Shown: one piece after another, positions 1 to 11,529 of the stretch | Numbering within the stretch: the first letter of the stretch is position 1 | Layout of the letters: every line of letters starts with the position of its first letter | Assembly: GCA_000711775.1 (NCBI GenBank) | Contig: ARYC01017080.1 | Location: 62,001-126,000, forward strand | Origin: Oxytricha trifallax | Lineage: Eukaryota; Ciliophora; Spirotrichea; Sporadotrichida; Oxytrichidae | Direction: 5' to 3' | Length of the DNA stretch: 64,000 nt | Notes under the pieces: model-generated | Told to the model about the DNA's origin: nothing | Database searches by the model: none | What the model saw: only the letters and a program-made list of their open reading frames with translations | Made by a program: the position numbers and the translations under genes

Positions 1-1770
1 AACTAATTGTTTTTAATCTCTAATTACTGTTTGATGGTTTGCTAAACAAGCATCTTCAACTTATAGTAGCTTTACATTCAGTCAATCAAAATAGTACAAC
101 AATTCGAAATATGAAAACCCTTAAACACAAAAACTTATATAAATAAAATAAACTTGAATAATTTTAATAATTTAACTTAAGAAACTTGTTGATATATTAA
201 TTAATTAATTAAATTTATATGGGATCAAGTAGTAAAAGTTTTAAATTTTTTGCTGCTTGGTAGCAATCCTAATCTATATATATAAACCCCAAATCTTATT
301 TTCGCAAAGAAATGTAAAATTAATAAAAGTTTAATTGATATCGATAAATAAGGAAATTTATAAGGCTACATTATAACTTGTTATGAGAAGTCTCTTTCAT
401 GAAGTTTTAATAAGGAATTTTAAAAAGTCCTGCTTAGTATAGATTTTGCTTTCCATAGTTATTTCATCGTTAAAATTAATCCTTAAACTATGTTGATTAG
501 TTATCAATATAAAATCCAGTGGCTTTCCTGGCTACTTTTTTATGAAATTTAATTATTGACAAATACCTTTCTCATTGAGGTTCTAAAATCCAATATAAAG
601 TCTATTATGCAAAGCCAGTCAGGACCCCCTTGACCTATGAGTGCAAACTAAAAAATAAGCTTCCTAAAGATTTTATACTTTCACTGCTCATTTTACCTGG
701 TTATGTGTTTATTATGGACAGAGTAAGGTTAAATTTGCATATTAGCCTTAAGATTTTTCAAAATTTATAATAATCCAATTTTCAATGAGGCTTGAACCAA
801 AAGTCAATCAAAGACCCATTTAGGCAACGAATTCTTCCAAGCTTACTTTTTTCTAATATTTATGCTCGTATAATCATTATCAATATATATATGAATTTAT
901 TTGCGGATTTTATCTATTTTTCGCCCACTTGATAAGAGGAGAATTGGAGTTTTCATAGAGTAAATTAGAATAATCTAGAGGTGCTTTTTGATAATCCACC
1001 TATTAAATTTAATAATCCAGTATAAAATACTATAATAAAAACTTAAAAATTCCAAGAATCAAATCCAAAACGGAAATGAGCTTTTGGAACCTTCTACTCT
1101 ATAGATTGAAGAATATAATCCAGGTAAGCATTTTGACTTTAGTCAGAGCCTATATTAGTGTCAAGCAATTATAATAAAATGAATAGCTAACTCAATTTCT
1201 TGAGTAGGGCTATCGGATTTATAAAAATCTTGAGATTAAGTCTAAATTAATGTTGAAGGAAAATTGAAGGGCATTAAACTCGAGTATAAATGAGCCAAAG
1301 ATAGCTTTGAAATTAATAAAGCAAAGGAATTCCTACATTAGAACAACTACGACTTGAATCTCTTGATGTAGCAGGAGGATTTCAAGGGCTATAAAAAACA
1401 TGGAATTTTAAGAACGTTGTGAGAAAGTTTATAAACAACATCAAAACAAAGAAAGCGAGGAACAGCAGTGATACCAAGTCACTGGTCTTTGATAATCTTA
1501 ACCACTCTTACTCAAACGAAGAAATGAAGGTGAGTGAATTTCAAACTACTGCAAGTATTATAAATTAACAAGTACAAGAACGTAGACCCTTACCTTAGCT
1601 AGTTATTAACTATGGTGCAATCTTTCAATCTATCAAATATCAGCTGAAATTTTTAATGGGAATTTTTTTAAGAATTATAATAATATTTGAGATGCATCAA
1701 CTACTTTATAATAGTTGGTAATGCATTAATTAAATATATAAATAATTAATAAGTATAAGTTAATTAATTA
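1..1770. other. AT-rich non-coding stretch
   Basis: I see no supportable gene here. The sequence is AT-rich with scattered short homopolymers. A single C4 tract within TATAAACCCCAAAT lies at about 280-294. It has the same TA-AACCCC form as the ends of the cassette at 52.6 kb, but no partner end is evident, so it is only a possible solo element end. A weak coding look near 1250-1520 was not assignable. Confidence 0.5.
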
Positions 1771-2008
1771 TAAAACCCCAAGAGTAAAATTTGAATTAAT
1801 TGTGAATTTAAAAAATTAATAAATACTATATTTTTATTATTATAAAACATTTGGTAGCTTTTAAATTAATTAACATAGTACAATATATTCATATAGGGGT
1901 GTCTTAATAAAACATAAAGCTACCAAATTATTAAACGTAATTTGATTATATTTTATTTATACTAATCTCCTTAAATTATAATAATTTTGCCTTCAATCTA
2001 CAACCTTG

Positions 2009-3535
2009 ATGCTCAGCCCGGATAACAGGGTGACTAATACGATCATTAACTTCCTCTCCTCATCGCGAGTCGATCTTGACCTGCGGGTGCCGCAAAACCT
2101 TCGGGCCCTCTTCGTGCCAACTCACATACCAGAACATGACATTTTTAAGATAAGACTAAGATGCTTAATGGACAATATAACCGTTGAGAAGAGATGTGAG
2201 AAAGAGATAGTTGACTTAGTTTCAATCATCTTTGGCGACGACGTTACTACCTATTACCAGGAGATGGTGGACTCTATAATACAGCAACACACTACAGTTC
2301 GCAAGCTGATCTTTGTGGATGACTAATTCTACTAGAAGGAGAGAGAGACAGAAGACACGATGGAAGCTACTAATTGAGATGCGACGTACGATCAAAGAAA
2401 TGGAGACGAGCCCAAGGCAAGAGATGGGGGCCCTATTCAATACGAAAAGACAAATACTTTATTGGTAGTTGAAGAAAACACAATAGACACGGCATTAAGA
2501 CTTCCTAATAATAACTAACTGGAGATGACACTCTCAGCAGGTCCTATTAAAGGAGGTACAGATCCTTTATCAAGGTACTCATCACTGGGTGACTTATCTC
2601 CTGACTTGAGCAATAAACTTAGCAATCTACTAGAAAAAATCAAACTAAAAAATAAATAAATAATAAAATCTAACTGACCAACAAATAACCGTTAGACAAG
2701 AAGTTGTATAATAAATCAGCATCTGCAAGGCTAACTGACACCCAACTCTTAGATCTGTATGTCAAGGCGACCACAGATCAGAAGCACCTCCAGAACTACT
2801 ATATAACGACGCTATCCCTACTTAATACAGCTAAGAGAAGAGAGCAGGATGCCTAGAGGGAGCAGGTTAATTTAATTATGCTTGGTCTGGACGCCATTAA
2901 AGGGTCGAGAGAATCTCGAATTAAGGATGATAAGGATACTCAAAAATGCTGCTAGCACAAATATATGAGGACTAGCTTATTCTAGAAAACAAAATAGAAA
3001 AATTATTCACGGTAGTGCCTGCTGAAGATCGAGGTTAACGGCTACATTTCATCAGCTATCAGCAAGCTACGACCCCTTGTGCAGAGGCTCTTCAATGCAA
3101 CGAACGATGGAATGGCCAACCAAATGTATACACTTTTCAATGACACTCTTCAAACCAACACCTTCTCCAAGCGCACTATCAGGATGGTACAGGGGTAGAG
3201 AATAGCTTTTAGAACCAGAGGGATCCGCCAGGAGAAATCTCTCCTCATGTAGACGAAATCGTGACCACTCAATAAAAGAAAACGAGGAGGGCCATCTTTT
3301 TCATGAGACTGGCACCAATCTACTACCAACTGAAACTCACACCCTCTTTTTAACGGACAATGCGTCCTACCACCGTAGCAGCTACACCAATAGTATCCTA
3401 TAGAAGCTTAATGTACCCATACTCTTCCTGGGCCCCTACCAATTCTTAATTGCTTCAGTGGAAAAAGTATTCAGGTTCATTTAGTGCCGCGACCTCAACC
3501 CCATGCTCTTGCCTGTCTCTACGAAGTAAGTTTAC
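2009..3535 (+). pseudogene. Decayed element-1 protein with DDE transposase end
   Basis: With TAA/TAG as Gln, an open frame starts at ATG 2009 and continues past in-frame TGAs at 2375 and about 2672. It then shifts frame near 2680 and again near 3250. The last part (about 3340-3530) reads TDNASYH, then some 20 residues later ILFLGPYQF and SVEKVF. This is the second aspartate and the glutamate block of an IS630/Tc1-type DDE transposase, in the variant form with GPYxF replacing YSPxLNP. The same variant occurs at 15.7 kb and 54.7 kb. I do not see the first catalytic Asp. The N-terminal 400 codons are hydrophilic and unrecognised and may be a separate protein. The copy must be inactive as read. 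Confidence 0.5.
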
Positions 3536-4041
3536 CTCCCTTAATAAGCTGTAGGAGGCATCTGCGGCGCTATGCGCAGGCTCTGGCTGTGCAGCTCTCA
3601 CACCTGGACATGCGGTGGCTCACCGGCGCGTTCGCATGATCTTTGGTCGATGCCATAAAGCATCTGAGATTGCAGGATGTCTGATACTGTAATTGATTCT
3701 GGTTTTGGACACTCAATCTTTGAAATCAAGAATCACCCTTTCCCCATTAAACTTGCCAAATCGTGACCATTAGTATTCGAAGTTTATCTCAGTCTGGGAA
3801 ACAATTGTCAGTGTCGTAGATAAGAAGACGATGCGTCATTTCAAGGACTCTCGAATGACTATCTTTGCTGATCCCCTTTTGCGTTTTTACCCTCAAATTC
3901 ATCTGCAACACTGATTTGGTAAGTTAGGCAAACTTTTAGTATATTTAATAGGCCAATTAAAGTTTAATTCCCAATATTTAAAATCTAATACGCCCTATTA
4001 TTTTTATAATTTATTTTAAAAATTAAACTTTGAGATTAGAA

Positions 4042-5060
4042 ATGTAATCAAGTTCAGATAAAAGCAAGAGTCCACAACAACAGATCCAGCAGCAAGCACC
4101 ACTTAACATGGTAGGGGCTTACAAAGTGAGAGATATCCTAGAAGTAAAGGTCATAAGGAACGCCATTCACGCCAAGGTCATGTATGAAAACGATCCTCGA
4201 GGAAAGGCAGGGTGGGAGGAGCACTCGAAGCTGATGTATGCAATTGATCGAACCAGAGTTGAATCCTTTGTCAGTGAGAAGATGCTAGGCCTCCATGACC
4301 ACCCCTACTGGAACATCTACGCGGTAGCGCGCTCAGATCGAGACAGGGAAGAAGGAACTAGTTCAAGTGAAAGCGATGATTCTGACAGAAGTTCGCAAGA
4401 TTCTCATAAGGTTAGTGTGAATATATTCAAAATTGGGAAAATATAATTAATTAAATTTATATTAAATCAAAATCGTGGCAGTTAACGTTTGCCAATTTGA
4501 ACGATCTTGGGCTCATTCGATAGAGAATTTAAAATTAGCTGAACTTTACTATTGGCGGTACTAATTTATCGCATCCCTGGACCGAGATAACTTGAGTTTA
4601 ATGTGAGGGTATAATATAATGAATTTAGATGAGTTTAATTAAAGTCGAGTTATCTCGGTCCAGGGATGCGATAAAATAGTAACGACAATAATAAAGTCCA
4701 GCTAATTTTAAATTCTCTATCGAATGAGCCCAAGATCGTTCAAATTGGCAAACTTTAACTGCCACTAATTTGATTTATTATAAATTTAATTAATTATATT
4801 TTTCCAATTTTGAATGTATTCCTACAATAGTGTCAATGGAAACTCTCATGAGTTGGCAGGCAACCAGCAAGAGGAGGAATGCAAGGGACAGATGGAAGAT
4901 ACCAGCATGAGTGAGGAAGAGTCAGAGCAGCCTAAGCAGAGCCAAATTCTTCAACAATATGACCAAGAGACTAGAATGCTGCTCGATTCTCTCAAGAATT
5001 ACTAAATCGACAACCCAATTGCTCAAGACTTTAATATATATTTTTAAAGTATTTTATTTA
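4042..5060 (+). pseudogene. Element-1 second gene, split by a palindromic MITE
   Basis: An open frame from ATG 4042 starts with a Gln-rich segment, then a mixed charged region containing AGWEEHSKLMYAID and HDHPYWNIYAVAR, then an acidic Ser-rich tail. At 4413 it enters a 413-bp palindromic insertion. Coding resumes at 4828 and continues with an acidic Gln/Glu-rich segment ending near LDSLKNY. Removing the insertion with one copy of its flanking repeat joins the two halves in frame (HKVSVNGNSHE). No TGA is found before the element end at 5116, so the true 3' end is unclear. I recognise no family. Position and composition suggest an accessory protein of the transposon. Confidence 0.5.
4415..4827. 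repeat. Palindromic MITE, copy A
   Basis: This near-perfect inverted repeat of about 200-bp arms folds on itself. It shares its arms with the copies at 12966 and 25347, including GTGGCAGTTAA, the CTTGGGCTCATTCGATAGAG block and TATCGCATCCCTGG near the centre. It has no coding capacity. Ends align with TTGTAGGAATACATTC, and the left end is diverged. TA flanks both sides within a 6-bp TAGTGT direct repeat (4413-4418 and 4828-4833). Confidence 0.8.
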
Positions 5061-5116
5061 TCCTTGATTAATTTAACATTCACAAAATTCGCTCAAATTT
5101 TACTCTTGGGGTTTTA

Positions 5117-5742
5117 TCTAAGATTTTATTAAAAAAATCATTCATTAATCGTAAAATATACTTGAGAATAATACCTGTATTAAATTATACAAGATATAGT
5201 TTATATTCAATAGTGATTCCATAATTATAAAAGCATGCCATTTATAAATATAGTGATAATTCTATTGAGAACTATAAATTCTCAAATTATTTTAGAACAA
5301 TGTTTTAAATACCTTTGATTGCAGTAAATTTGTGTATAATTTAAATTCATGACACAAGTTCATGATTATTATCACTCCATATATACTTATTGGTGCGTCT
5401 ATTTTAGAACTAAAAAAAATCTACAAAGAATCTTAAGATTCCCTAATTAACTCAAAATTTCATTTTTAAAATTCTCATCATATGCTAAGTGTAATCAGCT
5501 AATTATACTTAATCGCTCATGAACAATAATAAATTATGCATTTAATAATATCTATTTATTATTACTTTATATGGTTGTATTATGTAATTGAAATATTTAG
5601 TTATAAAATTACTTAGCTTAAATTTTTTTATTTTATAATTTTCAAAAATATTATAAAGAATGGGTTTTTTTTATCATACTACAGAGATTTAAATGATCTC
5701 TGCCTGTAAAATTTTTAACGAGAATCTAAAAGAATTATTGGC
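5117..5742. other. AT-rich spacer
   Basis: AT-rich DNA between the end of element 1 and the SecA-like gene. I see no gene, tRNA or clear repeat. Confidence 0.5.
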
Positions 5743-8335
5743 TATGAGATGTTGGCAAAGCATTTTGAATATTTCAAATAGTCAAATAATTAAAAAAAAG
5801 GAACAAACCCTTTAAGAAATAATGGCCCGCAACACTTAATCACTCTTTTCTTTCTTTTAGGAATTTGAAATGGCTAATGAACCCTAAGCGAACGATGGGT
5901 TCTTCTATTTAATAACAGAGTTGATTAAAAGCAACTTAAAATTAGACTTAGACTCCAAGAATAGTGTCTTTTTGGCTGCCCTCGGTTACTATACAGGTGA
6001 AAAATATCAACCTAAAGATGCCTTAATTTAAGAAGCAATTTTCTTACTAATAAGATATCCCAATGTTAGACAAGCTATAGTCTTGGCCTACTTAGTCTTT
6101 ATTACCGTGGCGATATGTCTAAATAAGAAGCTTGCCTTAGTCTAGAAGCTAAACGATTTTAATCCAGGCATCATTAACCTTTTGTCTTAAACGAGGTAAT
6201 TTTTTTAATTTCCCCCTAGGTCATTAAACTTTTACCAAATTCCTTCTTTGTTATAAACGTGCCTTTTATTATCATGCTTAAGCAAAACTAGTGATTGAAT
6301 CTTCTTAAAGACATTCCTGTAATGTATACAGATAACTATGTATGGACATGAGCCTTATGCTCAGCCCCTATTTTGGAGTCCTTATGAGCTACATATCTTT
6401 AACAAGGGCAACCTTCTTATAAAAGCAAGAAGTAATCGATAAAAGCTCAATGTTGCACTTTATGAAAGGCCTTGCTTTCAGACTCAAAAGCAGAGATCAA
6501 TAATGGGTGTGGAAGATTGAGTAAATGAGGAAAGTATAGTAGTTGATTGTGAATGCTCAAGCGGAGAAAATGTATAGTTAAGCATCTACACTATTGAAAT
6601 TTGTCTCAACTGTGACTTCTCTGACCTTCATCGAATAATGAAATTGCTAAGGACTATGGAAGCCTTCTCTGAAAAGGCTGTTAATGACCTTTAACTTTTC
6701 AAGAATGAGAACTTATAAAACCAAGTAGCTACCAGTTTCAATAGCAGGTCTCCAGATGAACTTTTAAGAGTAAGTGCCGAATTAGAAATTTTGGAATAAA
6801 ATTTTGGCTTAAATTCTATTGCTCTCAGGTCTTATGTTTAAACTATATCTGTGGCAATCTGAACAGCAACATTTTCATTCATTTTGGTATTGGCAATGGG
6901 AAGACCCTAATACACATTGCTTTAGCAATCCTTATTTCTATAAAAACGCAAAGAACAGTCTTTTCTAGAAATCGAGAATGAGCACTTAATGTAAAGGGAC
7001 TTCAAATGATTCAAGAGAGTCAATTAAGCAATGTAGTTCAATTGAAATATAAGCTTCTTTGCCATAGATATACTGGCATCTATTTCTACACTTAGCCCTA
7101 ATTGAAGAAGAAGCAAAAGAATAGCAAATCTGTGGGTGTATAGCAGCAAAGCTACGTTTTAATAGACGAGTATAACTGGATTATGTTTGGTGGCTCTGTT
7201 GACAGTATAATCAACTCATTCGAGTATTTTTAGCATACTCATAAGATTTTAGGATTTACTTAAAGTAATCTATCTTTTACTGAAGACAACTGTTTGAATA
7301 TAGCTCTTCAATCCAAACCAGTAGTATTTCCAAATCTTGATAAACTCTAGGGAGATAAAAAGACTCAATACCCCGACTTGCTTATGAGCACTAATTATAG
7401 TAATTGCTTGACTAAGATCAAAGAAATTATTATAAACAGCTTACTATCTCACCTCTCCTAATTGTGGCTTTTAGCTAACTACAATACGATAGAGATAGGG
7501 CTTTTGAGGTCAAGATGCGACTTTAAAAGTTTAAGCAGGGGACAAGCAGCCTATATTTATTCCATGATTGAAGGTAGATACTTAATGAAAAATGCGAAAA
7601 AATAATACGATATATAATTGCTGAATGAAGCAAATGGAAGAGACATTGGCATTTAGACCAATGATTAAATAAACGAGAATGGAGGTCTTACCTCATTATC
7701 GCAGATGTCTTCTCGAAATGATCTGAAGAGCAGATTATAGAAGGAATTGGAAGACTTAATACTAAGGGCAGATAGCAAAGAGTGTTATATAGACTAAATT
7801 CCAAAGATAGTGCCAAATAGCTACTTATAGTAGAGTAGCATGAAACCGACCTTATTTTAGACAAAAGTTCAATGTTTTAAGACAATTAAGAAACTATTGA
7901 TATGGAAATTATTGATAAATTATAGCCACCGATAATTAAGTTGCAGTTGTAAAGGCTATAGTGGAGAAGATAGTCGAAAAATTAGAAAGTTCTTTCATAG
8001 GAGCCAAAAAGGTTATCGAGGAAGCAAAGAAGGGTTTTGAGAGGAAACAAAAACTGAAGCTGTAGCTGAAGAGCCAGAAACTCAAAGTTAATTAGGGTTC
8101 TATTAACCTCTATCATAGAATTAATTGTAGAGAAGATGAGCAAGGTCCCTGTACTCTAAGACAAGATCAATGAAATGGAAAAGATCTTCAAAAACTTAGT
8201 GAAGTGCCAATAAGGGGAGATCACTTAAGAGGTAGGCAGGGATAGATATAGGAGCAGGGAAGGAAAGAAGACGTATAATAAGAGGAGTAAAATGGCCTTA
8301 GAGAAGGCATAGCAGATAAAGGACTCAATAGAAAA
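5743..8335 (+). pseudogene. SecA-like DEAD helicase gene, decayed
   Basis: A long mostly open frame, with ATG at 5743 or 5870, is broken by TGA codons near 6296 and 6517, a frameshift near 6855, and TGA near 6976. After the frameshift it reads IFIHFGIGNGKTLIHIALA, a Walker A loop. About 90 residues later comes YVLIDEYN, a Walker B. Later comes a block reading NGRDIGI followed by NENGGL and a Gln/Arg-rich helix. That order resembles the SecA helicase core (GEGKT, VDEVD, AGRGTDI followed by NGGLHV). SecA-like proteins are large in ciliates. The C-terminal part from about 7930 is Lys/Glu-rich and shifts frame again. The assignment rests on three motifs only; another P-loop ATPase is possible. 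It looks non-functional as read. Confidence 0.45.
6194..6221 (+). other. Candidate short IES or mini-intron with AGGT repeats
   Basis: Within the SecA-like frame, a T-rich 24-bp segment is bounded by direct repeats AGGT (6194-6197 and 6218-6221). It also begins GT and ends AG. Its length is a multiple of three, so removal keeps the frame. It fits either an internal eliminated sequence with a 4-bp pointer or a 24-nt intron; the sequence cannot decide between them. Confidence 0.3.
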
Positions 8336-8740
8336 TTGAATTATTCTTGTTATAAGGAGTTGCAGAGACAAGTCATTCAATAAGACTTACAAGAAGCGTG
8401 AGGAATGCGAAGAAAGTAGGGAAGCATGCCTAAAGAAGGCTTAAAACTGTTTGAGAAACTTTAAAAGCGATATAGATCATAGGAAACCCTAAAGAGAGGG
8501 GATTAAAAACATATTATTTTAATGCTTAATTTCTAAAACAATTCACCATTTTCAAGCTCTTTCTATTAGTAGAGTCCAAGAAATAGATGAGAATTGAAAA
8601 CATTGGAATTCACAGCCTGAAGTTTTGCACCTGTCCTTTAAGACTCTGAGACCCAAAGTCTTGCATAAATTGCTCCTTAATTTTACCTATGTCAACCATC
8701 TCACTTTCTAAATTATCATGCTCTTGCTTCTACCTCTTAA
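8335..8740 (+). other. Broken Lys/Arg-rich coding remnant
   Basis: Plus-strand frames continue past 8335 with Arg/Lys/Cys-rich residues up to about 8510 and then fade. This is probably the tail of the SecA-like gene or of its neighbour. Nothing identifiable. Confidence 0.3.
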
Positions 8741-9530
8741 TTTTTTATAGAAAGAGCTATCGGTCAGATTTCAAGGCGTTTCGTAGTCTTTCATTTCTTC
8801 GAGTTCCTCTCTTGTTCTCATTCTTTTAAATGAAATCTTCATGAGGTTCACAGCTTTGCATCTCTCAGTTACAAATACAATTAATTGAAAGTAAACTTAC
8901 TGCTGAAGTTGAGGCATCTAGATAATGCGTCAACAAATTAAGGTCCCATTTAAATGACAAGGTCTCTGTTCTGCTCAAGCTTTTCTTTCCATTAAAGCAT
9001 GGCATCTCGGATCATGTTAGCGACACCGTCGATATGGATATCTAAGGTATAGAGTAAATCACAGATCCATTGTCTACTAAATGAACCCAGTCTTGCTCAA
9101 CTGGGAGAAAAGTATAGTAGCCTGGGAAAGTCTCTCGCATAATCGAGGAAATCCTAGACTGTGAGTCCCTCTATGTGAAGCACTGTCGACACTTTTACGT
9201 CTTCTCTTCTAATTTACTACAATTTGGGTTAATATTTAACAGGAGGACTTACTTATATTTTAGCTTGGATGATGTACTTGAAGAAAGTAAATATTGGTTG
9301 TAAGGCTTGGGTAGGAATGCCCGCCATTCCAGGTTGAGAAAGTTATAGATCTCTTTCTTGCTCTTGCATTTCTTGAATGTGCCATCAGGGGCTTTAAATA
9401 CCCAGAAGTTGGCTCATGAATACATAATTGTTTCTTTAAAGAGATAGTCAATTTAACTATAGTGAAATCCCTTTATCACAATCAGATTTCCGCTTAAGGA
9501 TTTTATATCTGCGCCAGGCTATTACATTAT
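8740..9530 (-). pseudogene. TBE 22-kDa-like accessory gene (copy 2)
   Basis: On the minus strand, coding is seen from about 9530. It contains KSKKEIYNFL and AFLPKPYN, then a 36-nt GT-AG intron (9217-9252), then HIEGLTVQDFL and SRQWICDLLYTLD, then a helical segment. The order and wording match the intact gene at 56224 (RSKKELYDFL, AYLPK, intron, QIEGLTSDDFL, KRWICDVLLSLD). The intron falls at the equivalent place. The motif block resembles the TBE 22-kDa protein. In-frame TGAs (one just before ANFWVF, one before ARLGSF) and loss of frame after 8810 show decay. It is divergent from the transposase remnant starting at 9625, the same arrangement as at 54.5-57 kb. Confidence 0.6.
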
Positions 9531-9624
9531 TAATATAATCGGTATCAATATAATAGAATCAATTTCTAATAAGAGACATTCAAAGTTTATATAGTTTTTT
9601 TTTGAATAGTAGGAAGCAGATTAA

Positions 9625-10671
9625 ATGTTAAGCATCCCAAATAGTGAGAAAAGCTCAAAAAGCCAGGGAGAGGATGATGTGAACTCTGCAGATTACATAA
9701 AACTAATATGCTCTACCAAAGAAATTTGACAGTAACTGATGTGAAGATAGAGGCTGTAAGTAAATGAGAGATGAACAACTTTTAATATGACATTGAGGAT
9801 TCATTAGATGATGTTTAATTTAATGGCTTTATTATTGATCCTAAAGTGGCTTATCGAGAGAGTAGACTCGGTCGATATAAAATTCGTTGCAAGATGGAAA
9901 TGAAAAAAAGGCACTTGGCTAGATGACTCTTAAGATCTGCGCTGAGTATGGTAATCGGAATAAGAGCCTTAAGGAGTGCTCGAAATTGCTGACAAAAATG
10001 ATATGAAAAGAAATTGGAAAAAAAGAGGCGAAAACCATAAAATTAAGGGCATGTTCTCGGTCTTTGTGGAGCACTCTTAGATCTAATCTATAGTGCCTCG
10101 GAGTTAAAAGAAGATCATGAAAAATTAAATAGAACGACAATAGAAGGAGTTAAAGATGGCTCAAAAATCCTAAAGACTGCGAAAATTTGAAATATTATCT
10201 TGCTCATGACATATAGAGAGGCATGTGATTTCATACTACAAGCTAAGGAGGTACCTAAACAATTTCACGAATAAAGCTTCGTTTTGAAATCTCAAGTAAG
10301 TCAATCGAGGGAAATAAAAGAAGCTGCACAGCATAGCACGTGCTCAAATAGTCAACATACTTTCTAATGATAAAGTGCCAATATAATATCAGACATTCAA
10401 AATGGTTTACTATAGAAAGTCCACCTTCACGGCAATAAATAAATGATTCGAAGGTTCCTCAAGAATTAACTGATGAATGACTTACAAACAAGTCAAGTAG
10501 ATAACAAAACTTCATAACAACAACAGCAGCAAGCTCCTGCGATAGTATGCTGCACAATAGTTCGTGCTCCTTCTAAATGAATGTAAGAGGATTTACAACA
10601 TTGATGAATCAGTGTTGCACTAAACAGATGAAAGGCGTAGGGGCTGGAAATCTCCATATATTAAGAACTGA
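9625..10671 (+). pseudogene. DDE transposase, 5' part (copy 2)
   Basis: The plus-strand coding pieces start at ATG 9625 and are interrupted by several TGA and frame changes. The final readable part (about 10555-10665) reads RIYNIDESVLHQ and RRRGWKSP. This is the first catalytic Asp block of an IS630/Tc1-type transposase, followed by the typical RGW motif. The rest of the catalytic domain appears at 15634-15912 beyond the LINE, so the gene was probably split by the LINE and its neighbouring target sequence. The gene lies back to back with the 22-kDa-like gene on the minus strand. Confidence 0.55.
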
Positions 10672-10870
10672 GTAACAAATTTAGATAAAATTCGAATATT
10701 TAAGTTGATCATTATTAATAATCAAAACTTAGAAATAGTAGTAGTAGTAGTAAAATACTTGAAGGTAAAATTAAATATAAATTGAACATCATGTGCGATA
10801 AATTACCCAAAGTATAATATTAGTGAAATCAGTTTTGTTTGACAGTGGAAAGTTGCGGTTCTCCGCTTAT

Positions 10871-11399
10871 TCATTCTATCTTATTCATATCTTGTCCTTG
10901 ATTCACCTATCCACTTCCTCCCTAGTCATCTATTACTCTCGATTGCTTCACTGCTCCTTCTAGGCTGTTATTCTTGTTGTCATCAGTGTTCATGTCGACT
11001 GCCTTCTCTTCCCTCTTCTCTTGTTGGAGCTCCACCTCATTGCCGAATAGGAGTCCCTTCTACTTCCGGGATTTCGCCTATTAACTCACTTAACCTATCT
11101 TCGGAATTGGATCCTTTGACTCTTGAATTCATGTAGTTTCTTGCTCGGGTTTGATTTCCCAATCTTGAGCCTGATTTTGAAACCCATCTATTTGTTTAGC
11201 GGAACTTTGAATTTCTCCTCATTTCTAATACCAAGTGCTTCTTGGTCCCTGCTCCTATCTCTGTGATTGTATCTGACCTCCTACACTTTTCTCCAGAATT
11301 CCTTCTTCTCGTTATCGTATCTCTACCTTCCGGTAAATCTATCTTTGAATTGCTCTATTTCTCCTCCTCTTGGAGCTCACTGAAACTTGATTTGTTCAT
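10871..11399 (-). pseudogene. Hydrophilic ORF downstream of the LINE target site
   Basis: An open frame from ATG at 11399 encodes a charged, Arg/Ser/Glu-rich protein (RARNYMNSRVKGSNSEDR) of about 120 codons to a TGA. A +1 shifted frame then continues similarly to a TGA at 10871. It starts right after one copy of the 46-bp direct repeat that brackets the LINE. It may be a LINE first ORF or a host or transposon gene into whose leader the LINE went. I do not recognise a domain. Confidence 0.35.
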
Positions 11400-11405
11400 T
11401 GGTAT

Positions 11406-11451
11406 CCTCTTTTAATTGCTAAGATTTATCTTTATTTTTTAATTTATTATT
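11406..11451. repeat. 46-bp direct repeat, LINE 3' side
   Basis: This is identical to 15179-15224. The two copies flank the LINE body, which reads on the minus strand. They are best read as an unusually long target-site duplication; a duplicated leader of two head-to-tail elements is the alternative. Confidence 0.7.
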
Positions 11452-11529
11452 CTATTATAATTCTCTGATTTCACTTTATTATACTTTCTAGTTCCTTAAA
11501 GTTTTAGATGTTCAATCCTTTCGTCAAAT

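Larger units (their letters stand above)
1771..5116. mobile_element. C4-ended DNA transposon (element 1), two genes
   Basis: The two ends are inverted repeats. They begin TAAAACCCCAAGAGTAAA at 1771 and read as the exact complement ending at 5116. The first 24 bases match perfectly and similarity then continues for about 25 more. TA at each end is compatible with the TA target duplication of Tc1/mariner-type elements. The CCCC tract recalls the telomere-like ends of ciliate TBEs but is not a full C4A4 repeat. Inside are a DDE-type coding region (2009-3535) and a second gene (from 4042), both on the plus strand; the second is interrupted by a MITE. The interior is clearly GC-richer than its flanks. 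Several frame breaks indicate a decayed copy. Confidence 0.65.

Noticed and set aside
2222-2440. Standard-code ORFs on the strand opposite recognised genes (2222-2440, 9260-9451, 13367-13752, 14360-15032 and others)
   Set aside because: They overlap frames with clear motifs on the other strand, and TAA/TAG stops are meaningless in this code.
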